From positions 520,420,686 through 520,484,685 of the forward strand of contig CM066037.1 in the NCBI GenBank assembly GCA_033557465.1: a stretch of DNA of 64,000 nt, written 5' to 3'. Positions 10,944-21,790 of the stretch are shown here, in pieces. The notes under the pieces are model-generated. The model did not search any database. It was given only the letters and a program-made list of their open reading frames with translations, and was not told the DNA's origin. The position numbers were made by a program, and so were the translations under genes. Numbering within the stretch: position 1 is the stretch's first letter; each line of letters starts with the position of its first letter. This stretch comes from Ichthyophis bannanicus. Its lineage: Eukaryota; Chordata; Amphibia; Gymnophiona; Ichthyophiidae.

Positions 10944-12038
10944 CTAATGGGCTGTGAAGGTATGTACTGAAGCCCAAGTAGCTGTTCGACAGATGTCGTC
11001 GATAGACACAGAGTGAAGATGAGCCATTGAGGCTGCCATGGCTCTCACATTGTGAGCTGTGACATGGCCTTCAAGAGGAAGGTTCTTACTCTCATAGGCA
11101 AAAGATATACATGGTGCAATCCAGCTGGACAATGTCCTTTTGGAGACTGGAAGTCCCAAATGACTAGGATCAAAAGCAACAAAGAGTTGAGATGATTTTC
11201 TATGTTGCTCTGTCCTTTGCAAGTAAAAGGCCAAAGCTCTTTTACAGTCCAAACTATGAAGGTTCCTTTCTGCATTTGAGGCATGAGGCCTTGGAAAGAA
11301 TATAGGAAGGTAAACCGCTTGGTTTAAATGAAAAGGCGAAACCACCTTTGGCATAAAGTGTGGATGAATCCTAAGGACTACCTTATCATGATGGAACCTT
11401 GTATAAGGAGGATCAGCCACCAACGCTTGCAATTCACTGATGCGACGTGCTGATGTGACTGCAATGAGGAAGATAACCTTCCAGGAAAGGAATTTCAAAG
11501 AGGTAGTGGCTAATGGTTCAAAGGGCGGTTTCATGAGCTGCCCAAGTACCAGATTCAAGTCCCATGCTTAATGGTGGTGGCTTAATGGGAGGCTTCGTTA
11601 AAGAAGGCCTCTCATAAATCTCGCTATGAGAGGATGAGAGGAAATAGGTTGTCCATTTAGAGGCTTGAAAGACGCTGCAATAGCACTCAAATGGACTCTC
11701 ACTGAATTGGTCTTAAGCCCTGCATTTGATAAAAGAAGGAGATACTCCAGTAATGATTCCAGAGGTATCGCAAGAGGGTTAAGACCCTTCTGCGAGCACA
11801 TGGTAAACCTCTTCCACTTAAATGCATAAGAGCGTCTTGTGGAGGGTTTACTGGAAGCATGAAGGATATCCTTTAACTGCTGGGAAAGGTTAAGACCATG
11901 AAGTTCTAGGCTTTCAGCAACCAGGCCCTGAGATGCAGAGACTGGGGATTGGGATGCCTCTTGTGAGAGAAAATCTGGAGCAGATCCTAACTCCAGAGGC
12001 GGAGCTTGAGAGAGATGTAGGAGCAGAGGGTACCACAC
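10944..12038 (-). pseudogene. DIRS A tyrosine recombinase (broken)
   Basis: The N-terminal core-binding part is read from 12038 to 11598 (RRSYAFKWKRF, then GLKTNSVRVHLSAIAAS). The catalytic part runs from 11558 to 10944 with TSARRISELQAL (first Arg) and HNVRAMAASMA (HxxR). A frameshift separates the two near 11565-11600. At the C-terminal end the copy has lost seven net bases relative to DIRS B just after TFTAH, removing the Tyr of HYCLD and creating a stop. The recombinase that integrates the circular DIRS DNA is therefore catalytically dead here. An old decayed copy; family assignment is secure. Confidence 0.85.
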
Positions 12039-12212
12039 TTGCCATGGTCAAAATGGAGCTATGAGAATCATATGACCTCTGTCTCTCTGAAGCTTGAACA
12101 GGATTTTGGGAATTAGGGGAATGGGTGGAAAGGCATACAGGAAGTGCTGACCCCAATGAAGGAGGAAAGCATCCCTGGCCTGACAACCTCGAGCCGGGAT
12201 TCTGGAACAGAA

Positions 12213-13737
12213 TCAGGGAAGTTTGGCATTCAGCGGACTTGAAAAGAGGTCTATGTCCGGGGTTCCCCAAATTTGAAAACTTTTGGCCACCTGGTCTGCA
12301 TGGAGAGACCATTCGTGTGGAAGCAGAACTCGACTGAGTTTGTCTGCCCAAGAATTTTGAATGCCTGGAAGATACACCGCAAGGAGATGAATCTGATGCT
12401 CTCTGGCGAGGGCCCATAGTCGCAAAGCTTCGTTGCACAGCGACAGAGAGCCTGTTAGGCCCTGCTTGTTCACATAGAACATGGCTACCTGATTGTCCGT
12501 TTGAACTAGGACTGTCTTGTAGCTGAGCTGGGTGTGAAATACTCGAAGAGCAAGGAAGATTGCTCTGAGCTCCAGGAGGTTGATATGAAGACAGGCCTCC
12601 CGTGGAGTCCAGGTACCCTGGGTAGAGAGGCCGTGCAGGTGGGCTCCCCAACCCACCTGTGAAGCATCTGTTGTTAGAGTGGCCTGGGGTGGGGGTTGCT
12701 GAAAAGGAGACCCCACCAAAATGTTTTTGGGTGACTACCACCATTGGAGGGACAAAATAAGGCGATCTGAGTTTGCTATTTTGTCTGACAGGCAACCTGA
12801 CACCTGAGTTCACTGAGTGGATAAGGTCCACTGGGCTGCCCTCATATGGAGGTGAGCATAAGGAACCACATGCACGGTGGATGCCATGTGGCCTAGCGAC
12901 TGTAACATTTCCAGAGCAGTGAGGTGAGGTTTTAGCACTGCTTGAGAAGCTAACTGTACAATGTGAAGGCAGCGGGGCTATGGAAGGAAGGCCCTTGTCT
13001 GTCTGGTATCCAGAAGAGCTCCTATAAACTCTAGGGATTGAGTGGGAGCAAGGTTGGACTTTGGGAAGATTATGGCAAGTCCCAAATACTGAAGGATGCG
13101 CATTGTGCGAGACAGAGCAACCCTGGCCTCTGGCTCTGAAGAGGCTCGAATGAGCCAGTCGTCTAAGTAAGGGAAGACGAATATTCCCAGAGTGCTGAGA
13201 AATGCTGCTACCACAGCCATGCATTTTGTGAAGACTCTTGGTGCAGAAGCCAGGCCAAAAGGAAGAACCCTGTATTGGTAGTGCTTTCCTTGAAACAGGA
13301 ATCGTAGGAACTTTCGATGAGTTGGATGGATGAGAATATGAGTGTACGCATCCTTGAGATCTAGAGAACAAAACCAATCCTGACTCCGAAGGTATGTCAG
13401 CAGAGTTCCTAGAGAAAACATTTTGAACGTCTCTTTGAACAGGAATTTGTTCAGTTCTCTGAGGTCTAGAATGGGTCTGTGTCCTCCTGTTTTCTTTGGA
13501 ATAAGAAAATAGGGGGAGTAAAACCCTGTACCCTGTTGGGAAATGACCACCTCTTCTATTGCTCCTTGAGCAAGGAGCATAGAGACTTCTTGACCTAACC
13601 GGTTGTTGAGAGAGGCCTGAGAATTGAACTGTAGGAGGGGGCATGCTGAGGAAATGGAGCTTGTACCCCCTGTCGTACAATAGACAAGAGTCCAATTTTC
13701 TGCTGTTATCTGACCCCATCTGGGGGCAAAATGACAT
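12213..13737 (-). pseudogene. DIRS A reverse transcriptase and RNase H (broken)
   Basis: RT is read from 13580 to 12978 with YSPYFLIPKKTGGHRPILDLRE, SLDLKDAYTHILIHP (motif A), LPFGLASAPRVFTK (motif B) and FPYLDDWLIR (motif C, YLDD). RNase H is read from 12719 to 12213 with LTTDASQVGWGAH, LELRAIF, VQTDNQVAMFYVN and GIQNSWADKLSR, covering the D-E-D-D acidic set. The segment between (12978-12720) has lost its frame, and the region upstream of 13580 is frameshifted. A long open frame in another phase (11914-13737) is a shadow. The order gag, RT, RNase H, recombinase matches DIRS-1-like elements. Confidence 0.85.
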
Positions 13738-13806
13738 AACCTTCCTGGGATGGTGGAGGGTTCTGGGCCGTTCAGGGCCAGGAAGGCAAAGTTCTCTAGA
13801 CAGGAG

Positions 13807-14479
13807 TCAAAGCCCCTGTGGAGGCTGAGTCTGCTGAGCCAGTTGAGGCTTAGCTGCTTTTGGCTTCCTTTGTTGCCTAGGTTGTTGCTGCTGTCCCTTT
13901 AGGGCAGACTGAGCTGAACGATGTCCCTGCTGGGTATAGGAGGGATAAAACATTTTCTTCTTACTGAAGAATGGTTTCTTAGAGGATCTTTTCCTCGCAG
14001 GATCAGCTGTAGATTTGGACAATCTATCCAAAGTGATGCTGTCAGCATCTATCTCATTAGCTTTTTCCTGCCAATTCTTGCCAAAGAGATTCTCTCCTGT
14101 GCAAGGTATATTCCCGAGTTTGTCCTGTACCCAGATTTCCAAGTCAGATGCCTGGAGCCAGGCAATTCTACGTGCACCTATGGCAATAGCAGAGGTTCTG
14201 CTTATGCATTCAAAGCAGTCAAAGGCTGCACGATTCACAAACTTGGAAACATCCTGAGCATGTTTAACAAGAGCAAGATAATCTTGCCTTTTATCATCAG
14301 GAAGGAGAGGACTCATAAGCTCTAAGTTTCCTGTGACTTCCTTAAGGAACATCCACATGTACAAAATATAGGAACTGATCCTAGCAGACAGCATGGAATC
14401 CTGAAAGGATCGACGTCCAAAGGCGTCAAGAGTCCTACACTCACGTCCTGGAGGATTAGATGCATGCCTTTTTGCACTC
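13807..14479 (-). pseudogene. DIRS A gag, C-terminal part
   Basis: Minus-strand frame 14394-13807 (195 codons) encodes the conserved C-terminal half of gag, with VNRAAFDCFECISRTSAIAI and GARRIAWLQ, then a basic Lys/Gln-rich tail (KKPFFSKKKMFYP). DIRS B (17657-18202) and the D and C families carry the same block. From 14394 to 14479 homology to DIRS B continues (near 23306-23400) and then ends abruptly at 14479, so the N-terminal half and zinc-finger module are missing. The cut borders the 14480-14641 fragment. Confidence 0.78.
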
Positions 14480-14641
14480 AGAAGGAAATGCTTGAAAAAG
14501 TTTTTATTTTAAATCAAAATTGCGTGCCAAAGACCCTACACAGGCCGTGTTTCGTCAATACTTCATCAGGGGTATTGGCATACTCTTAGCAGTCTTGTAT
14601 AGTATTTGCTAATGACTCTTGAACAATTTGCCAGCTATTCT
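14480..14641 (-). mobile_element. Short PLE-like terminal fragment between DIRS A and B
   Basis: This 160-bp stretch interrupts DIRS homology on both sides. On the minus strand it contains a well-folded hammerhead-like motif (14524-14580) followed by an A-rich run with AATAAA-like sequence (taaaataaaaactttttc). The ttcgtcaatacttcatcagg block parallels the same positions of the PLE arms (compare gtttcacctaaagaggtttcatc at about 18840). I infer a truncated PLE terminal repeat. A retrozyme-like or other hammerhead-bearing repeat is the alternative. No convincing target duplication was found. Confidence 0.5.
14524..14580 (-). ncRNA. Hammerhead-ribozyme-like motif
   Basis: On the minus strand, CTGATGA is followed by a small helix II (GT/AC with loop ATTG), GAAA, helix III (CAC/GTG with loop GGCCT), cleavage triplet GTA, and a long stem I. 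Stem I pairs TGCCAA with TTGGCA and ACCC with GGGT, ten pairs with a small asymmetric internal loop. One extra A sits after CTGATGA. The very short helix III and long stem I resemble type-I hammerheads of retroelement repeats. Self-cleavage is inferred from structure only. Confidence 0.6.
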
Positions 14642-14690
14642 AGAAAGGTGGGAGTCCTTCCTCCCATGGATCTCTGGCATTCCACCAGGG

Positions 14691-15740
14691 TTAGTGGGTA
14701 AGAGTTGAATAGGTCTGAAAGAGATTTTGAAGAACAGCTTGGCCAAAGAAGGCATCCCGACGGGAGGCTTTATCTAGGCAGTAGTGGGCTGTGAAGGTGT
14801 GTACCGAAGCCCAGGTGGCTGCTCGACAAATGTCATTGATAGACACAGACTGGAGATTAGCCATGGAAGTTGCCATGGCTCTCACGTTATGAACTGTGAC
14901 ATGGCCATGAAGAGGAAGACCCTTACTCTCATAAACAAAGGATATGCATTGGGCAATCCATTTAGATAAAGTTCTTTTGGAGACTGGTAGTCCCAAATGA
15001 CTAGGGTCAAAAGCTATAAAAAGTTGTGAGGACTTTCTATGTTGCTGTGTTCTCTGTAGGTAAAAGGCTAAAGCTCTTTTACAATCCAAAGTATGAAGGT
15101 TTCTTTCTGCATGAGAGGCGTGAGGCTTCGGAAAAAATACAGGAAGATAAATTGATAGATTCAAATGAAAAGGCGAAACCACCTTTGGCATAAACCGTGG
15201 ATGAGTTCTAAGAACAACCTTATCATGATGAAATCTAGTATAAGGAGGATCAGCCACTAAAGCTTGCAGTTCACTAATGCGACGTGCAGAGGTGATTGCA
15301 ATTAGGAAGATGACCTTCCAGGTCAAAACCTTAAGGGTTGTAGTGGCTAAAGGCTCAAAAGGCGGCTTCATGAGCTGCCTGAGAACTAGATTTAGATCCC
15401 ATGCCACTGGTGGTGGCTTAATGGGAGGTTTGGTTAATAGAAGACCTCTCATAAATCAGGATATGAGTGGATGAGAGGAAATTGGTTGTCCATTCAGAGG
15501 CTTATAAGAAGCTGCAATTGCACTAAGATGGACTCTTACCGAATTGGTCTTTAGACCAGAATTTAATAAGTGAAGGAGATACTCTAGTATCAATTCTAAA
15601 GGTATGACTAGAGGGTTTAATTCCTTCTTGGAGCACCATATAGTAAAACGTTTCCACTTGAAGGCATAAGATCTTCTTGTGGAAAGTTTCCTAGAAGCCT
15701 GAAGGATATCCTTTACCTGTTGGGACAGGTTGAAATCCTG
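14691..15740 (-). pseudogene. DIRS B tyrosine recombinase (one premature stop)
   Basis: The N-terminal part is read down to a stop at 15456 (STRRSYAFKWKRF, then SVRVHLSAIAAS and SSHPLIS). The catalytic part is open from 15452 to 14691 (253 codons) with TSARRISELQAL, HNVRAMATSMA and HTFTAHYCLD, so both catalytic Arg positions and the Tyr are kept. The stop lies where DIRS A has an Arg codon (ARFMRGLL), consistent with CGA to TGA decay. Apart from that stop this is the best-preserved recombinase in the window. The C-terminus ends at a natural-looking stop at 14691. Confidence 0.85.
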
Positions 15741-15745
15741 GAGGT

Positions 15746-17748
15746 CTAAGCCTTCAGCAACCAGGCCGTGAGATGCAGGGACTGGGGATTCGGGTGCCAT
15801 AGCGTCCCGTCCTCTTGGGAAAGGAGATCTGGAGTATGCCCTAACTCCAGAGGTGCAGCCTGAGAGAGACGTAGAAGCAGGGGATACCACGCTTGGCGTG
15901 GCCAACATGCCGCTATGAGAATCATGCAATCCCTGTTTCTCTGATGCTTGAAGAGTGTTTTGGGGATGAGGGGAATGGGTGGGAAGGCATAAAGGAAGTC
16001 CTGACCCCAGTGAAGGAGAAAGGCATCCCTTGCCTGACAATTGTGAGCCGGAATCCTGGAACAGAACAGGGGAAGTTTGGCATTCAGTGGACTTGCAAAG
16101 AGGTCTATGTCTGGAGTGTCCCAGAGATGAAATATCTTTGCCACCTGGTCTAGGTGGAGGGACCACTCGTGAGGCAGCAGTACTCGACTGAGTTTGTCTG
16201 CCCAAAGGTTTTGAATGCCTGGAAGATATACCACTACAAGGTGAATTTGATACTCTCTGGCGAGGGCCCATAGTCATAAAGCTTCGTTGCATAACGACAG
16301 AGAGCCTGTCCCGCCCTGCTTGTTCACATAGAACATGGCTACTTGATTGTCCGTCTGGACTAGGACTGTCTTGTAGCTGAGCTGGGCATGGAAAACTCGA
16401 AGAGCAAAATAGATTGCTCTTAATTCCAGGAGGTTTATGTGTAGACCAGCCTCCTGTAGAGTCCAGGTTCCCTGGGTAGAGAGATGATTCAGGTGTGCTC
16501 CCCAACCCACCTGTGATGCATCTGTTGTTAGGGTGGCCTGAAAGAGGGGTTGATGAAAAGGAGACCCCACTGTCAGATTTTCTAGTGATTGCCACCATTG
16601 GAGGGACAAAATTAGACGTTGAGAGTTTAATATTTTGTCTGATAAAAGACCTGTGGCCTGTGTTCACTGTGTGGATAGGGTCCACTGAGCTGCTCGCATG
16701 TGGAGGCGAGCATATGGGACTACATGAACTGTGGATGCCATATGTCCCAGCAACTGTCGAGTAGTTAGGGAGGATTTCCCTGCTGCTTGAGAAGCTAGTT
16801 GCATTATACAAAGTCACCGGGCCTGTGGAAGGAAAGCCTTTGCCTGTCTGGTATCTAGACAGGCCTCTATGAATTCCAGGCATTGGGAAGGAACAAGTTG
16901 GGATTTTGGGAAGTTTATTACCAACCCCAAATATTGGAGGAGTGGCATTGTGCGAGACAGTGCAGTGCTAGCCTCTGCAACTGTAGGGGCTCGAATGAGC
17001 CAGTCGTCTAGGTAAGGGAAGACGAATATCCCCAGGGTTCGCAGAAATGCAGCTACTACTGCCATGCATTTCGTGAATACCCTTGGTGCTGAAGCTAGAC
17101 CAAAGGGAAGAACCCTGTACTAGAAATGTTTTCCCCTGAAAAGGAATCGTAAAAATTTCCTGTGATCTGGATGGATCAGAATATGAGTGTATGCATCAAG
17201 TCTAGAGAGCAAAGCCAATCCTGGCTTTGAAGGTATGGCAGAAGAGTTCCTAGAGAAATCATTTTGAACTTCTCTCGAAACAGGTATTTGTTCAATTCTC
17301 TGAGGTCTAAAATGGGTCTGTCCCCTCCTGTTTTCTTTGGAATAAGAAAATAGGGGGAGTAGAACCCTGCACCCCGTTGAAGAATGGGTACCTCCTCTAT
17401 TGCCCCTTGGGCAAGAAGTGTTGAGACCTCGTGATCTAGCAGATCGTCTGCGGAGGTTGGAGAATTGAATTGTTTTAGAATTGTAGGAGGGGGCATGCTG
17501 TGAAAATGGAGCTTGTATCCCTCTCCTATAATGGACAGAGTCCAATCTTCTGCTGTTATCTGATGCCATCTGTTGGCAAAGTGGCATAACCTGCCTGGGA
17601 TATTGGGGTGTTGGGGACCCCTCAGAGGCAGGAAGGCTAAGCTCTCTAGGAAGGAGTCAAAGCCCTTGAGGGGGCTGAACCTGCAGAGCTGGCTGGGCTC
17701 TCGGGCCTTTTGGCTTCTTTTGCGGTCTAGTTTGTCCCTTTTGGGCAA
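15746..17748 (-). pseudogene. DIRS B reverse transcriptase and RNase H (frameshifted)
   Basis: RT pieces are 17748-17176 (GAGFYSPYFLIPKKTGGDRP) and 17065-16814 (VFPYLDDWLIRAP, the YLDD motif). A small deletion near 17200 and loss of frame separate them, so motif A is partly lost. RNase H pieces are 16609-16274 (LTTDASQVGWGAH, VQTDNQVAMFYVN) and 16234-15746 (GIQNLWADKLSRVLL, then a linker ending at the recombinase). A long minus-strand frame 15456-16883 in another phase is mostly a shadow but becomes the true recombinase frame near its 3' end. Confidence 0.82.
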
Positions 17749-18202
17749 CCTGACTCTGAGTTTGACTCTGCTGGGTATAGGAAGGATAAAATTTCCTCTT
17801 TTTGCTGAAAGAGGGTTTTTTATAAGGCTTCTTTTTGTCTGGAGTGGCTGTAGATTTCGACAATCTATCTAGAGTAGTATTGTCAGCATCTAACTCGTTA
17901 GCCCTTTCCTGCCAGTTCTTGCCAAACAGATTTTCTCCCGTGCAAGGAATGTTGCCTAACTTGTCCTGTACCCAAGTCTCAAAGTCTGATGCCTGAAGCC
18001 AGGCAATCCGTTGTGCGCCAATGGCAATAGCAGAGGTTCTGCTGATGCATTCAAAGCAGTCAAAGGCTGCACGATTTACAAACTTGTAGACATCTTGAGC
18101 ATGCTTAACTAGAGCAAGAAAGTCTTGTCTCTTGTCATCTGGGAGAAATGGGCTCATAAGCTCCAAGTCTCCTGTAAGTTCCTTGAGGAACATTCCCATA
18201 TA
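17657..18202 (-). pseudogene. DIRS B gag, C-terminal part (proximal exon-like half)
   Basis: Minus-strand frame with the conserved gag block NRAAFDCFECISRTSAIAIG and AQRIAWLQASD, a basic tail, and near 18170 the segment LKELTGDLELMSPFLPDDKR. The frame is broken at 18202 by the mariner. The N-terminal half resumes at 23282. Residues beyond 18202 in the open frame come from the mariner end and are not gag. Confidence 0.82.
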
Positions 18203-19107
18203 CGAGGGGGTACCCAAAAAAAACAGGAATAACATTGCCGTGGGCGGAGCTTGTGTAGTACGCACTTCTGCCGCTAGGCGTGTATAGTGCAACTCATTAT
18301 CAGTTCAGTGCCACCTGTGTTGTTGACCTGGCTTGTTCTGTTCATCTGCAGTGATTGTTTTTGCTAGCGCTGTTTTGTTCTTGTTTCTTTTTTTATGATA
18401 CAAATAGAAAAAGGTCAACCTATCACAGAGCTAAAATTGTCAAAAGAAGAAATCAACTCTGTAGTTGAAACAATAAAGTAAAAAGTATCAACAAAAAGCT
18501 TGTATATAATCTCAAAAAATTCAGCAATAGCAAAGCCAACCACTCACAGGAGCAACAAGAAGGTCTCAGTCTTCCCGGGCAAAACAAAACCGGCCAGATT
18601 TATCGTGGCACGGCATAGCCCTATTAGCATCAATGACCCATAGAAACAGTTGCTCTGAGGTGGACATCAACCAACTCTTTCACGTACACAAAATTATTGA
18701 TAATTATGGAGAATTCCAACATGAAGACATCGAAAGAGTGGTATGATAACACTTAGCTTTGCAGTTGTGGCCGTGCTCATATAGTAGTGCTAAGCCAGTG
18801 CCATGATACCCAACGCTCTCGTATGCAATTGATTTGCGTTTCACCTAAAGAGGTTTCATCAGGGGGTGGCGGAAAGGCACTACAAAACACAAACATAGCA
18901 GAATTTAGTAAATACCAGCTTTCACAAGGATACATACTTTCAAAAAGATGTTCAATTCTTATATCCAAAATATCTGTAGGGAAAACCGTTGACTCGCACC
19001 TTAGGATTCACTTCATAGAAGAAAGAGCAAAGCTGTCCAACCGGTGTAAAATGCCGCGCATGCGAACTAAGGAATTTATAGGGCAGGCATTACAATCGAA
19101 TGAAACA

Positions 19108-20625
19108 CTAGAGGCAAACATCCCATTCCACACGTGAGTTGAGACCAAAAGGGATTATAGAGCCCAATGTGTGAATCCAGCGTTGTTCTTGCCATAAGAG
19201 AGTGCCGTCCCTAGTTTTACCTGATCGAGGCGAGTTGACAAAATCTATACAAAAACATTGCAGTTCTTCAAACTTATGCTGCATCTGGAGGCAGTGATCA
19301 ACAATTGGCGCTTCACGACGTTGACATTTCAGTTTACTTTTGTGTTCATTTATGCGCACCTTAAACATTCGAATGGTCTTTCCAATGTAGATCAAACCAC
19401 AAGGGCATAAAATGCAATATACAACATACACAGATGTACATGATGTGCGATGTTTTAAATGATAGGTCTTGCCTTGGTAATTAAATTCTCGTAATTCTTT
19501 TGTAATGGAGCAGATGTTACATTCCCCACAGCGTACATGTCCCACATCCGAAAAATCAAATGGAGACATAGGGCGCAATACAGCCGGGCTCAGCATTTCC
19601 TTGAGATTGATGTTACGCTGCCACACACATCGCACATTCTTGTCCTCCAAACCAGGGATACTATGTAGCACATTTGCATGCCGTTTAACTATACGCTTTA
19701 ATTGAGAACTGTAGGGGGAGAATTTTGTGATAAGATTGACACATGAATCCACATTAGGCGACCGTGACGACTGCTGACGAGAACACAGCATTAAATCTCT
19801 GTTAGCATACAAAGCCCTTTTATACGCCTTGTTAATGACAGGCCGGGGATAGCCGCGATCAAGAAAATTTTTCTTCAGAAGCTGTGCTTGATCCTTATAA
19901 GCTTGAACAGTGGAGCAATTCCGACGATAACGTATAAATTGTGACTGCGGCAAGCTATCTTTTAATTGGATAGGATGTGCACTACGATAGTGAAGAAAAG
20001 TATTACGATCAGTTACTTTCCTATGAACAGTAGTGAACCAGCCAGTGTCAGTTTTCTGAACAACCACATCCAAAAATGTAATCCGTTCCATATGATAGTG
20101 TAAAGTGAATTTAAGATGGATATCTCGGGCATTCAGCCATTGGAAGAATTCGTCAAGATCAGCAGCAGTACCATGCCAGATGAAAAAAATATCGTCTATA
20201 TATCTTCGCCATAATTTAAGATTTTGCTGAAATGGGAAAACATCGAGCCATTGCCGCTCAAAACGTTGCATATATAAATTAGCTATAGACGGGGCGCATG
20301 TAGCGCCCATCGCCACCCCTGCTTTTTGATGATAAATCACACCTTCAAAGACAAAAAAATTATTAAACATTGTTATAGCAGCAATATCTGACAAAAAGGT
20401 CAATTGCTGAGCAGAAAGATCCCCTCGCAGGGTTAGAGTTTCCATCACGATGGCATGAGCTTCTTGCTGGGGTATCACCGTATATAAAGATATCACATCA
20501 AGCGTTCTAAGAATAACAGCAGGACCCTCTACTAGTGAAGCATTCTCAACTAGAATTTGCAAAAAATGAGAAGTATCTCTTATAAATGATGGGATTGATG
20601 GCATCGTAGTGCACATCCTATCCAA
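19108..20625 (-). CDS. PLE2 reverse transcriptase/GIY-YIG endonuclease, 5'-truncated
   Basis: An open frame of 505 codons. It begins within the RT domain: TLDVISLYTVIP (motif A), GVAMGATCAPSIANLYM (motif B) and WRRYIDDIFFIWHG (motif C, near residue 142). The Cys cluster RCGECNIC follows, then the GIY-YIG module VYCILCPCGLIYIGKT with INEH, near residues 395-425. It is clearly a different PLE subfamily from PLE1 but has the same domain order. The first few codons come from the inverted-arm junction at about 20606, so the apparent start is an accident. Fingers and N-terminus are missing, so it is a partial gene with no internal stop. Confidence 0.82.
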   Translation of the reverse strand: MDRMCTTMPSIPSFIRDTSHFLQILVENASLVEGPAVILRTLDVISLYTVIPQQEAHAIVMETLTLRGDLSAQQLTFLSDIAAITMFNNFFVFEGVIYHQKAGVAMGATCAPSIANLYMQRFERQWLDVFPFQQNLKLWRRYIDDIFFIWHGTAADLDEFFQWLNARDIHLKFTLHYHMERITFLDVVVQKTDTGWFTTVHRKVTDRNTFLHYRSAHPIQLKDSLPQSQFIRYRRNCSTVQAYKDQAQLLKKNFLDRGYPRPVINKAYKRALYANRDLMLCSRQQSSRSPNVDSCVNLITKFSPYSSQLKRIVKRHANVLHSIPGLEDKNVRCVWQRNINLKEMLSPAVLRPMSPFDFSDVGHVRCGECNICSITKELREFNYQGKTYHLKHRTSCTSVYVVYCILCPCGLIYIGKTIRMFKVRINEHKSKLKCQRREAPIVDHCLQMQHKFEELQCFCIDFVNSPRSGKTRDGTLLWQEQRWIHTLGSIIPFGLNSRVEWDVCL

Positions 20626-21482
20626 TTAAAAGATAGCTTGCCGCAGTCACAATTTATACGTTATCGTCGGAATTGCTCCACTGTTCAAGCTTATAAGGAT
20701 CAAGCACAGCTTCTGAAGAAAAATTTTCCTGATCGCGGCTATCCCCAGCCTGTCATTAACAAGGCGTATAAAAGGGCTTTGTATGCTAACAGAGATTTAA
20801 TGCTGTGTTCTCGTCAGCAGTTGTCACGGTCGCCTAATGTGGATTCATGTGTCAATTTATCACAAAATTCTCCCCCTACAGTTCTCAATTAAAGCGTATA
20901 GTTAAACGGCATGCAAATGTGCTACATAGTATCCCTGGTTTGGAGGACAAGAATGTGCGATGTGTGTGGCAGCGTAACATCAATCTCAAGGAAATGCTGA
21001 GCCCGGCTGTATTGCGCCCTATGTCTCCATTTGATTTTTCGGATGTGGGACATGTACGCTGTGGGGAATGTAACATCTGCTCCATTACAAAAGAATTACG
21101 AGAATTTAATTACCATGGCAAGACCTATCATTTAAAACATCGCACATCATGTACATCTGTGTATGTTGTATATTGCATTTTATGCCCTTGTGGTTTGATC
21201 TACATTGGAAAGACCATTCGAATGTTTAAGGTGCACATAAATGAACACAAAAGTAAACTGAAATGTCAACGTCTTGAAGCGCCAATTGTTGATCACTGCC
21301 TCCAGATGCAGCATACGTTTGAAGAACTGCAATGTTTTTGTATAGATTTTGTCAACTCGCCTCGATCAGGTAAAACTAGGGACGGCACTCTCTTATGGCA
21401 AGAACAACGCTGGATTCACACATTGGGCTCTATAATCCCTTTTGGTCTCAACTCACGTGTGGAATGGGATGTTTGCCTCTAG
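20606..21482 (+). pseudogene. PLE2 right unit: C-terminal RT/GIY-YIG fragment
   Basis: The plus-strand counterpart of 19106-19986. The part up to about 20860 is read in frame 20638-20892, then a small deletion near 20860 shifts the frame to 20847-21482. It keeps the RT thumb region, RCGECNIC and VYCILCPCGLIYIGKT, and ends at the same stop as the left unit. It lacks the RT catalytic motifs because this unit was truncated further 3' than its partner. Confidence 0.85.
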
Positions 21483-21720
21483 TGTTTCATTCGATTGTAA
21501 TGCCTGCCCTATAAATTCCTTAGTTCGCATGCGCGGCGTTTTACACCGGTTGGACAGCTTTGCTCGTTCTTCTATGAAGTGAATCCTAAGGTGCGAGTCA
21601 ACGGTTTTCCCTACAGATATTTTGGATATAAGAATTGAACATCTTTTTGAAAGTATATATCCTTGTGAAAGCTGGTATTTACTAAATTCTGCTATGTTTG
21701 TGTTTTGTAGTGCCTTTCCG

Positions 21721-21790
21721 CCACCCCCTGATGAAACCTCTTTAGGTGAAACGCAAATCAAGTGCATACGAGAGCGTTGGGTATCATGGC
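21721..21790 (+). ncRNA. Hammerhead-like motif in PLE2 (right arm; mirrored at about 18795-18870 on minus)
   Basis: CTGATGA (21728-21734), helix II ACCT/AGGT with a CTTT loop, GAAA (21748-21751), helix III CGC/GCG and cleavage triplet GTT (21776-21778) appear in order. Stem I pairs are few (ccc/ggg plus one more with a bulge). One extra A after CTGATGA is shared with the 14524-14580 motif. The left arm holds the mirrored copy. The repeat of this layout in separate PLE families supports a real, if degenerate, hammerhead. Confidence 0.5.

Larger units (their letters stand above)
2873..14479 (-). mobile_element. DIRS element A (host of PLE1)
   Basis: A DIRS-type element in minus orientation. 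In plus coordinates it comprises the left inverted terminal repeat (2873-3060), internal complementary region (3121-3214), a break at 3292-3306 where PLE1 inserted, tyrosine recombinase (10944-12038), RNase H and reverse transcriptase (12213-13737), and the C-terminal part of gag (13807-14479). The right terminus and gag N-terminus are missing: homology to DIRS B stops at about 14479. Excluding PLE1, about 4.1 kb remains. All genes carry frameshifts or stops. It is the same family as B and Z, but A and B are diverged copies, not a recent tandem duplication. Confidence 0.88.

Noticed and set aside
11914..13737. 607-codon minus-strand frame in DIRS A
   Set aside because: Antiphase shadow of RT and RNase H: rich in Ser and Pro with no motif, while the true frames carry YLDD and the RNase H acids.
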